This document shows positions 8,284-16,589 of a stretch of 64,000 bases of DNA, piece by piece. The DNA is taken from NCBI RefSeq assembly GCF_034424545.1, contig NZ_CP139970.1, positions 4,030,001 through 4,094,000 on the forward strand, given 5' to 3'. The number at the start of each line of letters is the position of its first letter. Positions within the stretch are counted from its first letter, which is position 1. The notes beneath the pieces are model-generated. The model searched no databases and was not told where the DNA came from. It saw only the letters and a program-made list of their open reading frames with translations. This DNA comes from Trinickia caryophylli. Its GTDB lineage: Bacteria > Pseudomonadota > Gammaproteobacteria > Burkholderiales > Burkholderiaceae. The position numbers and the translations under genes were made by a program.

Positions 8284-11139
8284 ATGATGAAGCAATTCCA
8301 GCTGAACTCGTACCTGTTCGGCGGCAATGCTCCGTACGTTGAAGAGCTGTACGAGCAATATCTGGACAATCCGGCGTCTGTCCCCGAGAACTGGCGCGAG
8401 TATTTCGACGCGCTGCAAAACGTTCCGGCCTCGGATGGCACGACCGCCAACGACGTGGCCCATGGCCCGATCGTCGAGTCGTTCGCTCAGCGCGCGAAAG
8501 CCAACGCTTTCATCCCGCGCGAAGCCGGGGAGAACCTCTCGACTGCGCGCAAGCAAGTCCACGTCCAGTCGCTTATCAGCGCCTATCGCTTCATGGGCTC
8601 GCAATGGGCCAATCTCGATCCGCTGAAGCGTCGCGAGCGTCCCGCCATTCCCGAACTCGAACCCGCGTTCTACGATTTCACGGAAGCGGACCTCGACCAG
8701 ACCTTCAGCGCCGGCAACCTCTATTTCGGCTTCGAGCAAGCGTCGCTGCGCGAGATCGTCAAGGCGCTGCGCGACACGTACTGCGGCACGATCGGCGCCG
8801 AGTTCATGTACATCAGCGATCCCGAGCAAAAGCGCTGGTGGCAGGAGCGCCTGGAGTCGATTCGCGCGACCCCGAATTTCTCGGCTGAGAAAAAGAAGCA
8901 CATTCTCAACCGGCTGACGGCCGGCGAAGGCCTCGAGCGCTATCTGCATACGCGCTATGTGGGCCAGAAGCGCTTTTCGCTCGAGGGCGGCGAAAGCTTC
9001 ATCGCCTCGATGGACGAAGTAGTGCGCCACGCCGGCGCGAACGGCGTGCAGGAAATCGTGATCGGCATGGCCCACCGTGGCCGTCTGAACGTGCTCGTGA
9101 ACACGCTCGGCAAGATGCCGTCGGATCTGTTCGCGGAGTTCGAAGGCAAGCACGTCGACGATCTGCCCGCAGGTGACGTCAAGTACCACAAGGGCTTCTC
9201 GTCCGATGTCGCGACCGAAGGCGGCCCCGTGCACCTGTCGCTGGCGTTCAACCCGTCGCACCTCGAAATCGTCAATCCCGTTGTCGAAGGTTCGGCGAAG
9301 GCGCGCATGGACCGCCGCGGCGACGCCGCCGGCGCACAGGTGCTGCCGGTGCAGATCCATGGCGACGCGGCCTTCGCGGGCCAGGGCGTCGTGATGGAAA
9401 CGCTGAACCTCGCGCAAACGCGCGGCTACGGCACGCACGGCACGCTGCACATCGTCATCAACAACCAGATCGGCTTCACGACGTCCGACCCGCGCGACGC
9501 GCGTTCGACGCTTTACTGCTCGGACGTCGTCAAGATGATCGAGGCGCCCGTGCTGCACGTGAACGGCGACGATCCCGAAGCGGTCGTGCTCGCCACGCAG
9601 CTCGCGATCGACTTCCGGATGCAATTCCACAAGGATGTCGTGATCGACATCGTCTGCTTCCGGAAGCTCGGCCACAACGAGCAGGACACGCCGGCGGTCA
9701 CGCAGCCGCTGATGTACAAGAAGATCGCCCAGCATCCGGGCACGCGCGCGCTCTACGCCGAAAAGCTCGTCCAGCAGGGCGTGATCGGGGCCGATGACGC
9801 CGACGGCTTCGTCAAGGCCTACCGCCAGGCGATGGACGCAGGCCATCACACCGTCGATCCCGTTCTCTCGAACTACAAGAGCAAGTACGCGGTGGACTGG
9901 GTGCCGTTCCTGAACCGCAAGTGGACCGATGCGGCCGACACGGCCGTGCCGCTCGCGGAACTGAAGCGCCTTGGCGAGCGCATCACGACGATCCCCGAAA
10001 ACTTCAAGCTGCACCCGCTCGTCGAGCGCGTCGTCAACGACCGCCGCGCGATGGCGCGCGGCGATGCCCCGCTCGATTGGGGCATGGGCGAGCATCTCGG
10101 TTACGCCTCGCTCGTCGCATCGGGCTATGCCGTGCGTTTGACTGGCCAGGATTCGGGCCGCGGCACGTTCACCCATCGTCACGCGGTGCTGCACGACCAG
10201 AACCGCGAGCGCTGGAACGACGGCACCTACATTCCGCTGCAAAACGTGGCGGACGGTCAGGCGAAGTTCACGGTGATCGACTCGGTGCTGTCCGAAGAAG
10301 CTGTACTCGGCTTCGAATACGGCTACTCCACGGCCGAGCCGAACACGCTCGTGGCATGGGAAGCGCAGTTCGGCGACTTCGCCAACGGCGCGCAAGTCGT
10401 GATCGATCAGTTCATCTCGTCGGGCGAAGTGAAGTGGGGCCGTGTCTCTGGCCTGACGATGCTCCTGCCGCATGGCTACGAAGGCCAGGGTCCCGAGCAC
10501 TCGTCGGCGCGTATGGAGCGCTATCTGCAACTGTGCGCCGAGCACAACATGCAGGTCGCGCAGCCCACCACGCCCGCGCAGATCTTCCATCTGTTGCGTC
10601 GCCAGATGATCCGCCTGTTCCGCAAGCCGCTCATCATCTTCACGCCGAAGTCGCTGCTGCGCCACAAGGAAGCCGTGTCGGATCTGTCCGAACTCGCGAG
10701 CGGCGCGTTCCAGCCCGTGATCGGCGAAGTCGATTCGAGCATCGAGGCGAAGAAGGTGAAGCGTGTAGTGGTCTGCTCGGGCCGCGTCTACTACGACCTC
10801 GTCGCCCATCGCCGCGAAGCGAAGGCGAACGACGTCGCGATCGTGCGTATCGAGCAGCTTTATCCGTTTGCGCACAAGCAGTTCGAAGCGGAAATCAAGA
10901 AGTACGATCACGCGACGGAAGTGGTGTGGGTGCAGGACGAGCCGCAAAACCAAGGCCCGTGGTTCTACATCGAGCACCATCTGAAGGAAGGCATGAAGGA
11001 AGGGCAGAAGCTCGCGTACAGCGGCCGCCCGGCTTCGGCCTCGCCTGCGGTGGGCTACTACGCGAAGCACTACGAGCAGCAAAAGGCGCTCGTGGAAGGC
11101 GCGTTTGGCCGTCTCAAGAGCGCATCGATCGCGAAATAA
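8284..11139 (+). CDS. sucA: 2-oxoglutarate dehydrogenase E1 component
   Basis: 951 residues, full length for SucA/OdhA. The N-terminal E2-binding segment (FQLNSYLFGGNAPYVEELYE) is present. It is followed by the thiamine-diphosphate domain with GMAHRGRLNVLVNTLGK and GDAAFAGQGVVMETLNL, and the transketolase-like domain near SSARMERYLQLCAEHN. It decarboxylates 2-oxoglutarate and transfers the succinyl group to the lipoyl arm of OdhB in the TCA cycle. An in-frame GTG at 8272 overlaps the AGAAAGG ribosome-binding site, so ATG 8284 (or 8287) is preferred. It is the first gene of sucA-odhB-lpdA. Confidence 0.96.
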   Translation: MMKQFQLNSYLFGGNAPYVEELYEQYLDNPASVPENWREYFDALQNVPASDGTTANDVAHGPIVESFAQRAKANAFIPREAGENLSTARKQVHVQSLISAYRFMGSQWANLDPLKRRERPAIPELEPAFYDFTEADLDQTFSAGNLYFGFEQASLREIVKALRDTYCGTIGAEFMYISDPEQKRWWQERLESIRATPNFSAEKKKHILNRLTAGEGLERYLHTRYVGQKRFSLEGGESFIASMDEVVRHAGANGVQEIVIGMAHRGRLNVLVNTLGKMPSDLFAEFEGKHVDDLPAGDVKYHKGFSSDVATEGGPVHLSLAFNPSHLEIVNPVVEGSAKARMDRRGDAAGAQVLPVQIHGDAAFAGQGVVMETLNLAQTRGYGTHGTLHIVINNQIGFTTSDPRDARSTLYCSDVVKMIEAPVLHVNGDDPEAVVLATQLAIDFRMQFHKDVVIDIVCFRKLGHNEQDTPAVTQPLMYKKIAQHPGTRALYAEKLVQQGVIGADDADGFVKAYRQAMDAGHHTVDPVLSNYKSKYAVDWVPFLNRKWTDAADTAVPLAELKRLGERITTIPENFKLHPLVERVVNDRRAMARGDAPLDWGMGEHLGYASLVASGYAVRLTGQDSGRGTFTHRHAVLHDQNRERWNDGTYIPLQNVADGQAKFTVIDSVLSEEAVLGFEYGYSTAEPNTLVAWEAQFGDFANGAQVVIDQFISSGEVKWGRVSGLTMLLPHGYEGQGPEHSSARMERYLQLCAEHNMQVAQPTTPAQIFHLLRRQMIRLFRKPLIIFTPKSLLRHKEAVSDLSELASGAFQPVIGEVDSSIEAKKVKRVVVCSGRVYYDLVAHRREAKANDVAIVRIEQLYPFAHKQFEAEIKKYDHATEVVWVQDEPQNQGPWFYIEHHLKEGMKEGQKLAYSGRPASASPAVGYYAKHYEQQKALVEGAFGRLKSASIAK

Positions 11140-11155
11140 CGACATGACAGCGAAC

Positions 11156-11181
11156 CGGGAAAGCGCAGCAGCGCTTTCCCG
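11156..11181 (+). other. Intercistronic stem-loop between sucA and odhB
   Basis: A perfect 11-bp stem (CGGGAAAGCGC at 11156-11166 and its complement at 11171-11181) with a 4-nt loop. There is no following T-run, so it is not an obvious intrinsic terminator. It lies in the 131-bp gap between the two cistrons and may act as an mRNA processing or stability element. Confidence 0.7.
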
Positions 11182-11270
11182 CGTCGTTTGCCGGGCACGC
11201 GGAGCAAGAAGCGTCAGGCAATACGGACCTCGGTTCGCGCTCCACACCAGATAGAGTTCAGGAAAATCAA

Positions 11271-12542
11271 ATGGCTATTGTTGAAGTCAAGGTTCCCCAG
11301 TTTTCCGAGTCGGTCTCGGAAGGCACGATGCTGCAATGGAAGAAGAAGGCCGGCGAAGCCGTCGCGCGTGACGAAGTGCTCGTCGAGATCGAAACCGACA
11401 AGGTCGTGCTCGAAGTGCCGGCGCCCGCGGCGGGCGTGCTGGCGGAAGTGATCGTCGGCGACGGCGAGACCGTCGAATCGGAGCAACTGCTCGCGAAGAT
11501 CGATACGGAAGCGAAGGCTGGCGCCGCGCCGGCTGCGGCCGCTGCCGCCGCGCCTGCCGCTACCGCTGCCGCACCGGCTGCTGCCGCGCCGGCTGCTGCG
11601 ACGGCCACCGCGGGTGCCGCTGCGTCCCCCGCGGCAGGCAAGCTCATGGCCGAGAAGAACCTGAGCGCCGAGCAGGTGCCGGGCACGGGCCGGGACGGCC
11701 GCATCACGAAGGGCGATGTTCTGGCTGCCGGCACACCGGCGCCCGCCGCGAAGGCACCGGCTGCCGCACCCGCCGCACGCCCGGCGAAGCCCTCGCTGCC
11801 CGACGTGAAGGCGCCGGCCTCGGCCGACACGTGGCTCAACAACCGCCCCGAGCAGCGCGTGCCGATGTCGCGCCTGCGCGCGCGGATCGCCGAGCGTCTG
11901 CTCGAGTCGCAGCAGACGAACGCCATTCTCACGACGTTCAACGAAGTGAACATGGCGCCCGTCATGGAGCTGCGCAACAAGTACAAGGACAAGTTCGAGA
12001 AGGAGCACGGCGTGAAGCTCGGCTTCATGTCGTTCTTCGTCAAGGCTGCCGTGCACGCGCTCAAGAAGTTCCCCCTCGTGAACGCGTCGATCGACGGTAA
12101 CGACATCGTCTATCACGGCTACTTCGACATCGGTATCGCTGTCGGATCGCCGCGCGGCCTCGTGGTGCCGATCCTGCGCAATGCCGATCAGATGAGCCTT
12201 GCCGACATCGAGAAGAAGATCGCGGAGTTCGGCCAGAAGGCGAAGGACGGCAAGCTCTCGATCGAGGAAATGACGGGCGGCACGTTCTCGATTTCGAACG
12301 GTGGTGTGTTCGGCTCGATGCTCTCCACGCCGATCATCAACCCGCCGCAGTCGGCCATTCTCGGCGTGCACGCCACGAAGGAGCGTGCCGTCGTCGAAAA
12401 CGGCCAGATCGTCATCCGCCCGATGAACTACCTCGCGCTGTCGTACGACCACCGGATCATCGACGGGCGCGAAGCCGTCCTTTCGCTCGTGGCGATGAAG
12501 GATGCGCTCGAGGATCCCGCGCGCCTGCTGCTCGATCTGTAA
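11271..12542 (+). CDS. odhB: 2-oxoglutarate dehydrogenase E2 (dihydrolipoyl succinyltransferase)
   Basis: 423 residues. A single lipoyl domain has the modified lysine in ETDKVVLEV (Lys44). An Ala/Pro-rich swinging linker covers about residues 81-125. The peripheral subunit-binding domain follows ([15 protein letters not shown]), and the catalytic acyltransferase domain ends with [12 protein letters not shown], which holds the HxxxD active site. It carries the succinyl group from SucA to CoA. A Shine-Dalgarno AGGAAAA precedes the ATG. The long Ala-rich linker is lengthened by repeated GCC/GCG codons, a usual feature in high-GC betaproteobacteria. Confidence 0.96.
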   Translation: MAIVEVKVPQFSESVSEGTMLQWKKKAGEAVARDEVLVEIETDKVVLEVPAPAAGVLAEVIVGDGETVESEQLLAKIDTEAKAGAAPAAAAAAAPAATAAAPAAAAPAAATATAGAAASPAAGKLMAEKNLSAEQVPGTGRDGRITKGDVLAAGTPAPAAKAPAAAPAARPAKPSLPDVKAPASADTWLNNRPEQRVPMSRLRARIAERLLESQQTNAILTTFNEVNMAPVMELRNKYKDKFEKEHGVKLGFMSFFVKAAVHALKKFPLVNASIDGNDIVYHGYFDIGIAVGSPRGLVVPILRNADQMSLADIEKKIAEFGQKAKDGKLSIEEMTGGTFSISNGGVFGSMLSTPIINPPQSAILGVHATKERAVVENGQIVIRPMNYLALSYDHRIIDGREAVLSLVAMKDALEDPARLLLDL

Positions 12543-12550
12543 CGCCTGTG

Positions 12551-12571
12551 AGCGCACGCAACACGTGCGCT
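12551..12571 (+). other. Intercistronic stem-loop between odhB and lpdA
   Basis: A perfect 8-bp stem (AGCGCACG at 12551-12558, complement at 12564-12571) with a 5-nt loop and no T-run, 8 bases after the odhB stop. It is the second T-less hairpin in this operon. Confidence 0.6.
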
Positions 12572-12641
12572 ACCGCCTGGTTTGAATGGCGGCGATGCAT
12601 GGCGAAGCGCCGCGCATCGTCGCGTCATCGAAAGGATTGTC

Positions 12642-14072
12642 ATGTCTCAAGAATTTGACGTCGTCGTGATCGGCGCGGGCCCTGGCGGCTATATCGCCGC
12701 GATCCGTGCCGCGCAGCTCGGCAAGAGCGTCGCCTGTATCGAAAAGTGGAAGAACCCGGCCGGCGCGCTGAAGCTCGGCGGCACCTGCCTGAATGTCGGC
12801 TGCATTCCGTCGAAGGCGCTGCTTGCCTCGTCGGAAGAGTTCGAGAATGCTTCGCATCACCTCGCCGAGCATGGTATCGACGTGGCCGGCGTGAAGATCG
12901 ACATCGGCAAGATGCTCGCGCGCAAGGACGGCATCGTCGAAAAGATGACGAGCGGCATCGAGTTCCTCTTCAAGAAGAACAAGATCACCTGGCTCAAGGG
13001 GCACGGTAAATTTGTCGGCAGGAACGACGGCGGCGTGCAGATCGAAGTGAGCGGCGAGGGCGATACCGAAGTCGTCACGGCCAGGAACGTCATCATCGCC
13101 ACGGGCTCGAAGGCACGCCATCTGCCGAACGTGCCGGTCGACAACAAGATCGTCGCCGATAACGAAGGCGCGCTTTCGTTCGACGCCGTGCCGAAGAAGC
13201 TGGCCGTGATCGGTGCCGGCGTGATCGGCCTCGAACTCGGCTCGGTATGGCGCCGCCTTGGCGCGCAAGTGACCGTGCTCGAAGCGCTGCCGCAGTTCCT
13301 CGGCGCCGCCGACGAAGCGCTCGCCAAGGAAGCGGCCAAGCTCTTCAAGAAGCAAGGGCTCGACATTCACCTCGGCGTGAAGATCGGCGACGTGAAAGCG
13401 ACCGGCAAGGGCGTCACGATCGCCTATACCGATAAGGACGGCAACGCGCAGACGCTCGAAGCGGATCGCCTGATCGTCTCGGTCGGCCGCGTGCCGAACA
13501 CCGACAATCTCGGCCTCGAAGCCGTCGGCCTGAAGGCGAACGAGCGCGGTTTCATCGACGTGGACGACCACTGCCGCACGGCTGTGCCGAATATCTACGC
13601 GATCGGCGACGTCGTGCGCGGGCCGATGCTTGCGCACAAGGCCGAAGACGAAGGCGTGCTAGTGGCCGAGATCATCGACGGCCAGAAGCCGCATATCGAC
13701 TACAACTGCATCCCCTGGGTCATTTACACGGAACCCGAGATCGCCTGGGTGGGCAAGACCGAGCAGCAGTTGAAGGCCGAGGGCCGCGAGATCAAGACGG
13801 GCCAGTTCCCGTTCTCGATCAACGGCCGCGCACTCGGCGTGGCCAAGCCGGAAGGCTTCGTGAAAATGATTGCCGATGCGAAGACCGATGAGCTTCTCGG
13901 CGTGCACATCATCTCCGCGAATGCTTCGGATCTGATCGCCGAAGCCGTGGTCGCGATGGAGTTCAAAGCTGCCTCCGAGGATATCGGTCGCATCAGCCAT
14001 CCGCATCCGTCGCTCTCGGAAGTGATGCGCGAGGCGGCGCTCGCCGTCGACAAGCGGTCGCTCAACAAGTAA
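12642..14072 (+). CDS. lpdA: Dihydrolipoyl dehydrogenase (E3)
   Basis: 476 residues of the class-I flavin disulfide reductase family. The FAD motif [14 protein letters not shown] is followed by the redox disulfide [13 protein letters not shown] (Cys49 and Cys54). A second nucleotide-binding fold carries [17 protein letters not shown], and the dimer domain ends with the catalytic HPHPSLSE. It re-oxidises the lipoyl groups of OdhB with NAD+. ATG 12642 was preferred over an upstream in-frame ATG at 12582 because GAAAGGA precedes it and homologs begin at MSQEFD. It is the last gene of the operon and is closed by the terminator at 14129. Confidence 0.96.
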   Translation: MSQEFDVVVIGAGPGGYIAAIRAAQLGKSVACIEKWKNPAGALKLGGTCLNVGCIPSKALLASSEEFENASHHLAEHGIDVAGVKIDIGKMLARKDGIVEKMTSGIEFLFKKNKITWLKGHGKFVGRNDGGVQIEVSGEGDTEVVTARNVIIATGSKARHLPNVPVDNKIVADNEGALSFDAVPKKLAVIGAGVIGLELGSVWRRLGAQVTVLEALPQFLGAADEALAKEAAKLFKKQGLDIHLGVKIGDVKATGKGVTIAYTDKDGNAQTLEADRLIVSVGRVPNTDNLGLEAVGLKANERGFIDVDDHCRTAVPNIYAIGDVVRGPMLAHKAEDEGVLVAEIIDGQKPHIDYNCIPWVIYTEPEIAWVGKTEQQLKAEGREIKTGQFPFSINGRALGVAKPEGFVKMIADAKTDELLGVHIISANASDLIAEAVVAMEFKAASEDIGRISHPHPSLSEVMREAALAVDKRSLNK

Positions 14073-14128
14073 CGGCGCCGCGGCGGCCGAGCCGCCCAGA
14101 TCGTGCGCCCTGAAGCTGGCGCACCGCG

Positions 14129-14168
14129 ACGAAGGCGGGCGGGCGAAACCCGTTCGCCTTCGTTTTTT
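14129..14168 (+). terminator. Rho-independent terminator of sucA-odhB-lpdA
   Basis: Outer stem ACGAAGGCG (14129-14137) pairs with CGCCTTCGT (14155-14163), with an inner CGGG/CCCG pairing, then six T residues (14163-14168). The zapE start codon is only 10 bases beyond the T-run. Confidence 0.82.
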
Positions 14169-14178
14169 GTGTCTCACG

Positions 14179-15276
14179 ATGAACGTCATCGAATATTACG
14201 AACACGAGCTGCGTACGCGAGGCTATCAGGCCGACGATGCGCAGCTTCAGGCGGTGGACCGTCTCCAGCGCTGCTATGGCGAATGGGTCGCCTACAAGGC
14301 ACGCCGCTCGAACACGTGGCGCAAGCTGCTCGTGCATCCCGACTTGCCGCGCGGCGTCTACATGTGGGGCGGCGTGGGCCGTGGCAAGAGCTTCCTCATG
14401 GATAGCTTTTATGCCGTCGTGCCGGTGCAGCGCAAAACGCGCCTGCACTTTCACGAGTTCATGCGCGAGGTTCATCGGCAGCTCGAGGAGCTGAAGGGGC
14501 AGGCGGATCCGCTCGACGAACTCGCGCGCCGCGTGGCCAAGCGCTACCGGCTGATATGCTTCGACGAGTTTCACGTTTCCGACATTGCCGACGCGATGAT
14601 TCTGCATCGGTTGCTCTCGAAGCTTTTCGAGAACGGCGTGCAGTTCGTGATGACGTCCAATTACGAGCCCGGCACGCTTTATCCCGATGGGCTGCACCGC
14701 GACCGCGTGCTACCCGCGATCGAATTGATCCAGGCTCAGCTCGATATCGTCAACGTGGACGCCGGCGTCGACTATCGGCGCCGTACGCTGGCCCAGGTCG
14801 CCGTCTACCATACGCCGCTCGGCGCCGAGGCCGACCGGGCGCTGCGCAGTGCGTTCTCGCAGTTGGCCGCGGTGCCCGACGAGAGCCCGCTGCTGCATAT
14901 CGAAAAGCGCGAGCTCAAGGCGTTGCGGCGCGCCGATGGCGTCGTCTGGTTCGATTTCGCCACGCTGTGCGGCGGGCCGCGCTCGCAGAACGACTACCTC
15001 GAGCTCGCCACGCGCTTTCATACCGTGATCCTCTCGGACGTGCCGCAGATGACGCCGCGCATGGCGTCCGAGGCGCGCCGCTTCACCTGGCTCATCGACG
15101 TCTTCTATGATCACAAGGTAAAGCTGCTGATGTCCGCGGCAGTCCCGCCCGAGGCGCTTTACGTCGAAGGGCCTATGGCCAACGAATTCAGTCGGACGGT
15201 GTCGCGCATCGTCGAGATGCAGTCGAAGGAATATCTGGAGGCGCCGCGACGCCTCGTCGATACGTCGTTGACCTGA
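14179..15276 (+). CDS. zapE: Cell-division ATPase ZapE (AFG1-like)
   Basis: 365 residues. Walker A GGVGRGKS is at residues 64-71 and Walker B LICFDE at 125-130, with the family motif FHVSDIADAM directly after it. This is the AFG1/ZapE group of P-loop ATPases, which associate with the FtsZ ring under stress or low oxygen. ATG 14179 matches homologs (MNVIEYYE). An in-frame TTG at 14167 lies inside the upstream terminator's T-run. No Shine-Dalgarno sequence is visible between the terminator and this ATG, so initiation looks weak or leaderless-like. It follows lpdA as in other Burkholderiaceae. Confidence 0.93.
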   Translation: MNVIEYYEHELRTRGYQADDAQLQAVDRLQRCYGEWVAYKARRSNTWRKLLVHPDLPRGVYMWGGVGRGKSFLMDSFYAVVPVQRKTRLHFHEFMREVHRQLEELKGQADPLDELARRVAKRYRLICFDEFHVSDIADAMILHRLLSKLFENGVQFVMTSNYEPGTLYPDGLHRDRVLPAIELIQAQLDIVNVDAGVDYRRRTLAQVAVYHTPLGAEADRALRSAFSQLAAVPDESPLLHIEKRELKALRRADGVVWFDFATLCGGPRSQNDYLELATRFHTVILSDVPQMTPRMASEARRFTWLIDVFYDHKVKLLMSAAVPPEALYVEGPMANEFSRTVSRIVEMQSKEYLEAPRRLVDTSLT

Positions 15277-15415
15277 TACGATTGCTCACGGATCGGCCGC
15301 GCGCGAAGCGCGGTCGCTGCCGTGGCCCGTGCCGCGCGGAAGATTCGGATTATTCTGATGTTCGCCGGCTCGGGTGGGGCATATCGTGCACTCTGTACTC
15401 ACGAAGGAGGCGCAC

Positions 15416-15820
15416 ATGACCCCTTATCGCGAAATAACGGACGAACAATGGCACCGCGTGGTCACGCTGTTTCCTGAATTGCAACCGCGACTTCCCTCGC
15501 GGGGCCGGCCGCTTACCGACACACGCGCCGTACTCAACGGCGTGCTTTGGGTCATATACAGCGGCGCGGCCTGGTCGTCGATGCCTCGTCGCTATCCCTC
15601 GTACCAAACATGCCACCGGCGCTTCAAGATCTGGTACGACTCGGGTGTCTTCAGGCACGTGCTCGCGCAGCTGTACGGCGATGCAGCCGAGACGCTCTGT
15701 GATTCGATCAAGCTGCGCATGCGCTCGACACTGGGCTCGCGTACGCTCAGCGTGCCCGCGTTCTCGAGTGTCGAGGCACCGGCGCTCAGCTATCTGGCTT
15801 CGCTTCGGCGCGCGGCATGA
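15416..15820 (+). CDS. Solo DUF4096 (IS5-type transposase N-terminal) domain protein
   Basis: 134 residues. Residues 1-95 (REITDEQWHRVVTLFPELQP ... GVLWVIYSGAAWSSMPRRY ... CHRRFKIWYDSGVF) match the N-terminal DNA-binding/DUF4096 region of IS5-family transposases. The DDE catalytic domain is absent, and the last ~35 residues are unlike a transposase. A very strong Shine-Dalgarno AAGGAGG lies 5 bases before the ATG. No flanking terminal inverted repeats were noticed. It is either the surviving end of an insertion sequence or a domesticated DNA-binding protein; the intact translation signal favours an expressed gene. Confidence 0.7.
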   Translation: MTPYREITDEQWHRVVTLFPELQPRLPSRGRPLTDTRAVLNGVLWVIYSGAAWSSMPRRYPSYQTCHRRFKIWYDSGVFRHVLAQLYGDAAETLCDSIKLRMRSTLGSRTLSVPAFSSVEAPALSYLASLRRAA

Positions 15821-15915
15821 GATGAGGAGCCAACCACACCGGCTCCCCGATCGCTAACGAAAATGGCCGACGGCGCATGGTCGTTCGTCGGCAACAAGGT
15901 CTGGCGGCACGCGCC

Positions 15916-16431
15916 TCAGTTTTGCGCTTGCGCTGACGAAGCATTGGATTGACGAAGCCACGTCTGCGAGCGGCCGAGCAGCGATACGCCGATATAACCG
16001 CGCACCACGAGTTTTTGGCCGCCGTCCTCGAGCGTCATCTTGCACTTGTAGACCTTGCCGTTTTCTGGGTCGAGAATGTTGCCTCCGTCCCAGTGATCGC
16101 CGCTTGGCTTCATCTCGCGGATGATCGTCATACCGAGAATTTTCTGATCCTTGCGCTCGTCCGAGCATTCGGTGCAGCGGCGATCGGGCGAGTCCGCAGG
16201 GTTGAGCCCCTTGATGACCTTGCCGCTCAACGTGCCGTCGGCGCCTTGCGTAATTTGGACGAGGGCCTTCGGCTGATGGGTGTGGTCGTCGATCGTTTGC
16301 CACACGCCCACCGGCGTTTCGTTGCCCTGTGCGGCCGCGAGCGTGGCGCTTGCGGTGAGCAGGCCCGCTACCACGAGCCGGGTTGCCGTTGTCCGGGCGA
16401 TGGCCCATGCGCGGTGCGAGATGTGCGTCAT
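15916..16431 (-). CDS. DUF2147-family secreted protein
   Basis: 171 residues. The start at 16431 was chosen because AGGAGG stands directly upstream and a signal peptide follows (hydrophobic stretch ending ATLAAAQG, cleavage around residue 35). The mature part begins with GVWQTIDDHTHQPKALVQI and contains CTECSDERKDQKILGM and GNILDPENGKVYKCKM, typical of the DUF2147 beta-barrel family. The family is periplasmic and of unknown biochemical function. An in-frame frame extends 54 codons further up without similarity. It lies just downstream of the FhaC-like gene on the same strand. Confidence 0.88.
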   Translation of the reverse strand: MTHISHRAWAIARTTATRLVVAGLLTASATLAAAQGNETPVGVWQTIDDHTHQPKALVQITQGADGTLSGKVIKGLNPADSPDRRCTECSDERKDQKILGMTIIREMKPSGDHWDGGNILDPENGKVYKCKMTLEDGGQKLVVRGYIGVSLLGRSQTWLRQSNASSAQAQN

Positions 16432-16589
16432 GCGTTCCTCCTTTGATTGACTGTCTGTCGTTCGATTTGCGCGGTGACGCCATGCCGGCGCTCCACGTCT
16501 CGTCTTGATCTGCGCAGCATACGCGTGAAAAAAGCCGGTGCGATCGCGAGTGGAACCTCTAATCAGGCACGAGGGCCCGGATAGAGCCT

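Noticed and set aside
8206..11247. Minus-strand open frame of 1013 codons over sucA
   Set aside because: It is antisense to a clearly conserved gene, is rich in Arg, His and Asp as expected of a shadow frame in high-GC DNA, and has no recognisable domain or ribosome site.
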